From: CAJJDF01 sp965655625
Lineage (GTDB): Bacteria; Bacteroidota; Bacteroidia; Flavobacteriales_D; CAJJDF01
DNA: 64,000 nt
Direction: 5' to 3'
NCBI GenBank assembly: GCA_965655625.1
Contig: CBFHHA010000008.1
Coordinates: 7,769 to 71,768 of the forward strand
The position numbers were made by a program, and so were the translations under genes. Every line of letters starts with the position of its first letter. Within the stretch, counting starts at the first letter, position 1. The notes under the pieces are model-generated. The model had not been told where the DNA came from. It was given only the letters and a program-made list of their open reading frames with translations, and searched no databases. Shown piece after piece: positions 63,612 to 64,000 of this stretch.

Positions 63612-63613
63612 TA

Positions 63614-64000
63614 TTAATTAAAATTATAGACTCTTCCTTGCCTCCAGCTTTCACAGGCTCTGTACCAGTAATCTCGGTAGGTTCGGTAGCGGGTTAGTTG
63701 ATAATCATTCCTTACTCTTTCCTCATTTTCTAGACTAAAGCTAAACGTAAGAGACATCATCATGTTATGTGGAGTCCCGTACACCCAGGTTTCTCCTCTT
63801 CTTGTTTTATAAATTGTATTGGGCAGTCCCATCACGATAGAGAGCATCCCTCTGTCGGTTTTCCAACCTTCTTTGTAGGAAGTAAAAAATTTATTTGCCT
63901 GCTCTACTCTCGAGTAATATTCATGAATTACCAATCTAGCTCTTTCCTTGGAGCCTGCCATTTTTAGCCACAACGCCTCTACTGCTTTTCTTTTGTTTGG
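63614..64000 (-). CDS. GWxTD-domain protein (5' part outside window)
   Basis: The frame is open to the window edge, so only the last 128 codons are visible. They contain the family motif YKEGWKTDRGMLSIVMG and YYSRVEQANKFF just before it. GWxTD proteins are exported Bacteroidota proteins of uncertain function. It is read into rlmB with a 2-bp gap. Confidence 0.85.
   Translation of the reverse strand, partial: PNKRKAVEALWLKMAGSKERARLVIHEYYSRVEQANKFFTSYKEGWKTDRGMLSIVMGLPNTIYKTRRGETWVYGTPHNMMMSLTFSFSLENEERVRNDYQLTRYRTYRDYWYRACESWRQGRVYNFN

Overview
The window reads as chromosomal DNA of a Bacteroidota bacterium, probably Flavobacteriales and perhaps near Fluviicola/Crocinitomicaceae. Supporting signs are the low GC content, several secreted proteins ending in type IX secretion (T9SS) type A sorting domains, DUF4290 and GWxTD genes, and promoters with a TAnnTTTG -7 box. 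The genus is an inference.

Layout. 0-4 kb: three secreted proteins sharing a carbohydrate-binding-like module, one of them a GH16 beta-glucanase. 4.2-7.5 kb: gapA, a glycine-rich secreted protein and a gene remnant. 7.5-11.6 kb (minus strand): a membrane-associated cluster with a TerB-like/zinc-ribbon protein, an SPFH-GYF protein, a Cys-repeat protein, YidD, a small GYF protein and a small membrane protein. 11.9-16.2 kb (minus): four exported proteins including a DUF6175-like one, divergent from a predicted HTH regulator (16.3 kb). 18-24.6 kb: a cohesin/PKD T9SS protein, a membrane protein, and a three-gene minus operon (sorting-domain protein, outer-membrane barrel, collagen-like protein) divergent from a paralogue of the same regulator (24.8 kb). 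Five copies of a roughly 80-bp intergenic repeat lie between 5.4 and 21.1 kb, all in the same orientation.

26.1-47.4 kb is accessory DNA stacked beside a tRNA-Leu gene. It holds a phosphorothioation-type (Dnd-like) defence island at 26.9-39.5 kb. The plus strand carries DUF4007, a large P-loop ATPase, a DndC-like sulfurtransferase and a decayed ATPase. The minus strand carries a cysteine desulfurase, a PLD/DEAH helicase, a small protein, a DndD-like ATPase and a 167-aa protein. The island lies among IS6-like inverted-repeat elements, three of them exactly 151 bp long, and inside a pair of 61-bp inverted repeats 18.5 kb apart. Next to it is a 7.1-kb integrated element with 24-bp att repeats, a tyrosine integrase, arm-type sites, an excisionase-like protein and a possible replication protein.

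47.3-64 kb is mostly core genome: tRNA-Leu, tRNA-Gly, rocD, patatin, pcrA, DUF4290, murA, a TlpA-like gene, grpE, dnaJ, tsaD, a TamB-like gene, rlmB and a GWxTD gene.

The best candidate for an undescribed system is the two-armed Dnd-like island and the transposon-like architecture around it. The dispersed repeat family and the paired regulator/secretome loci come next.
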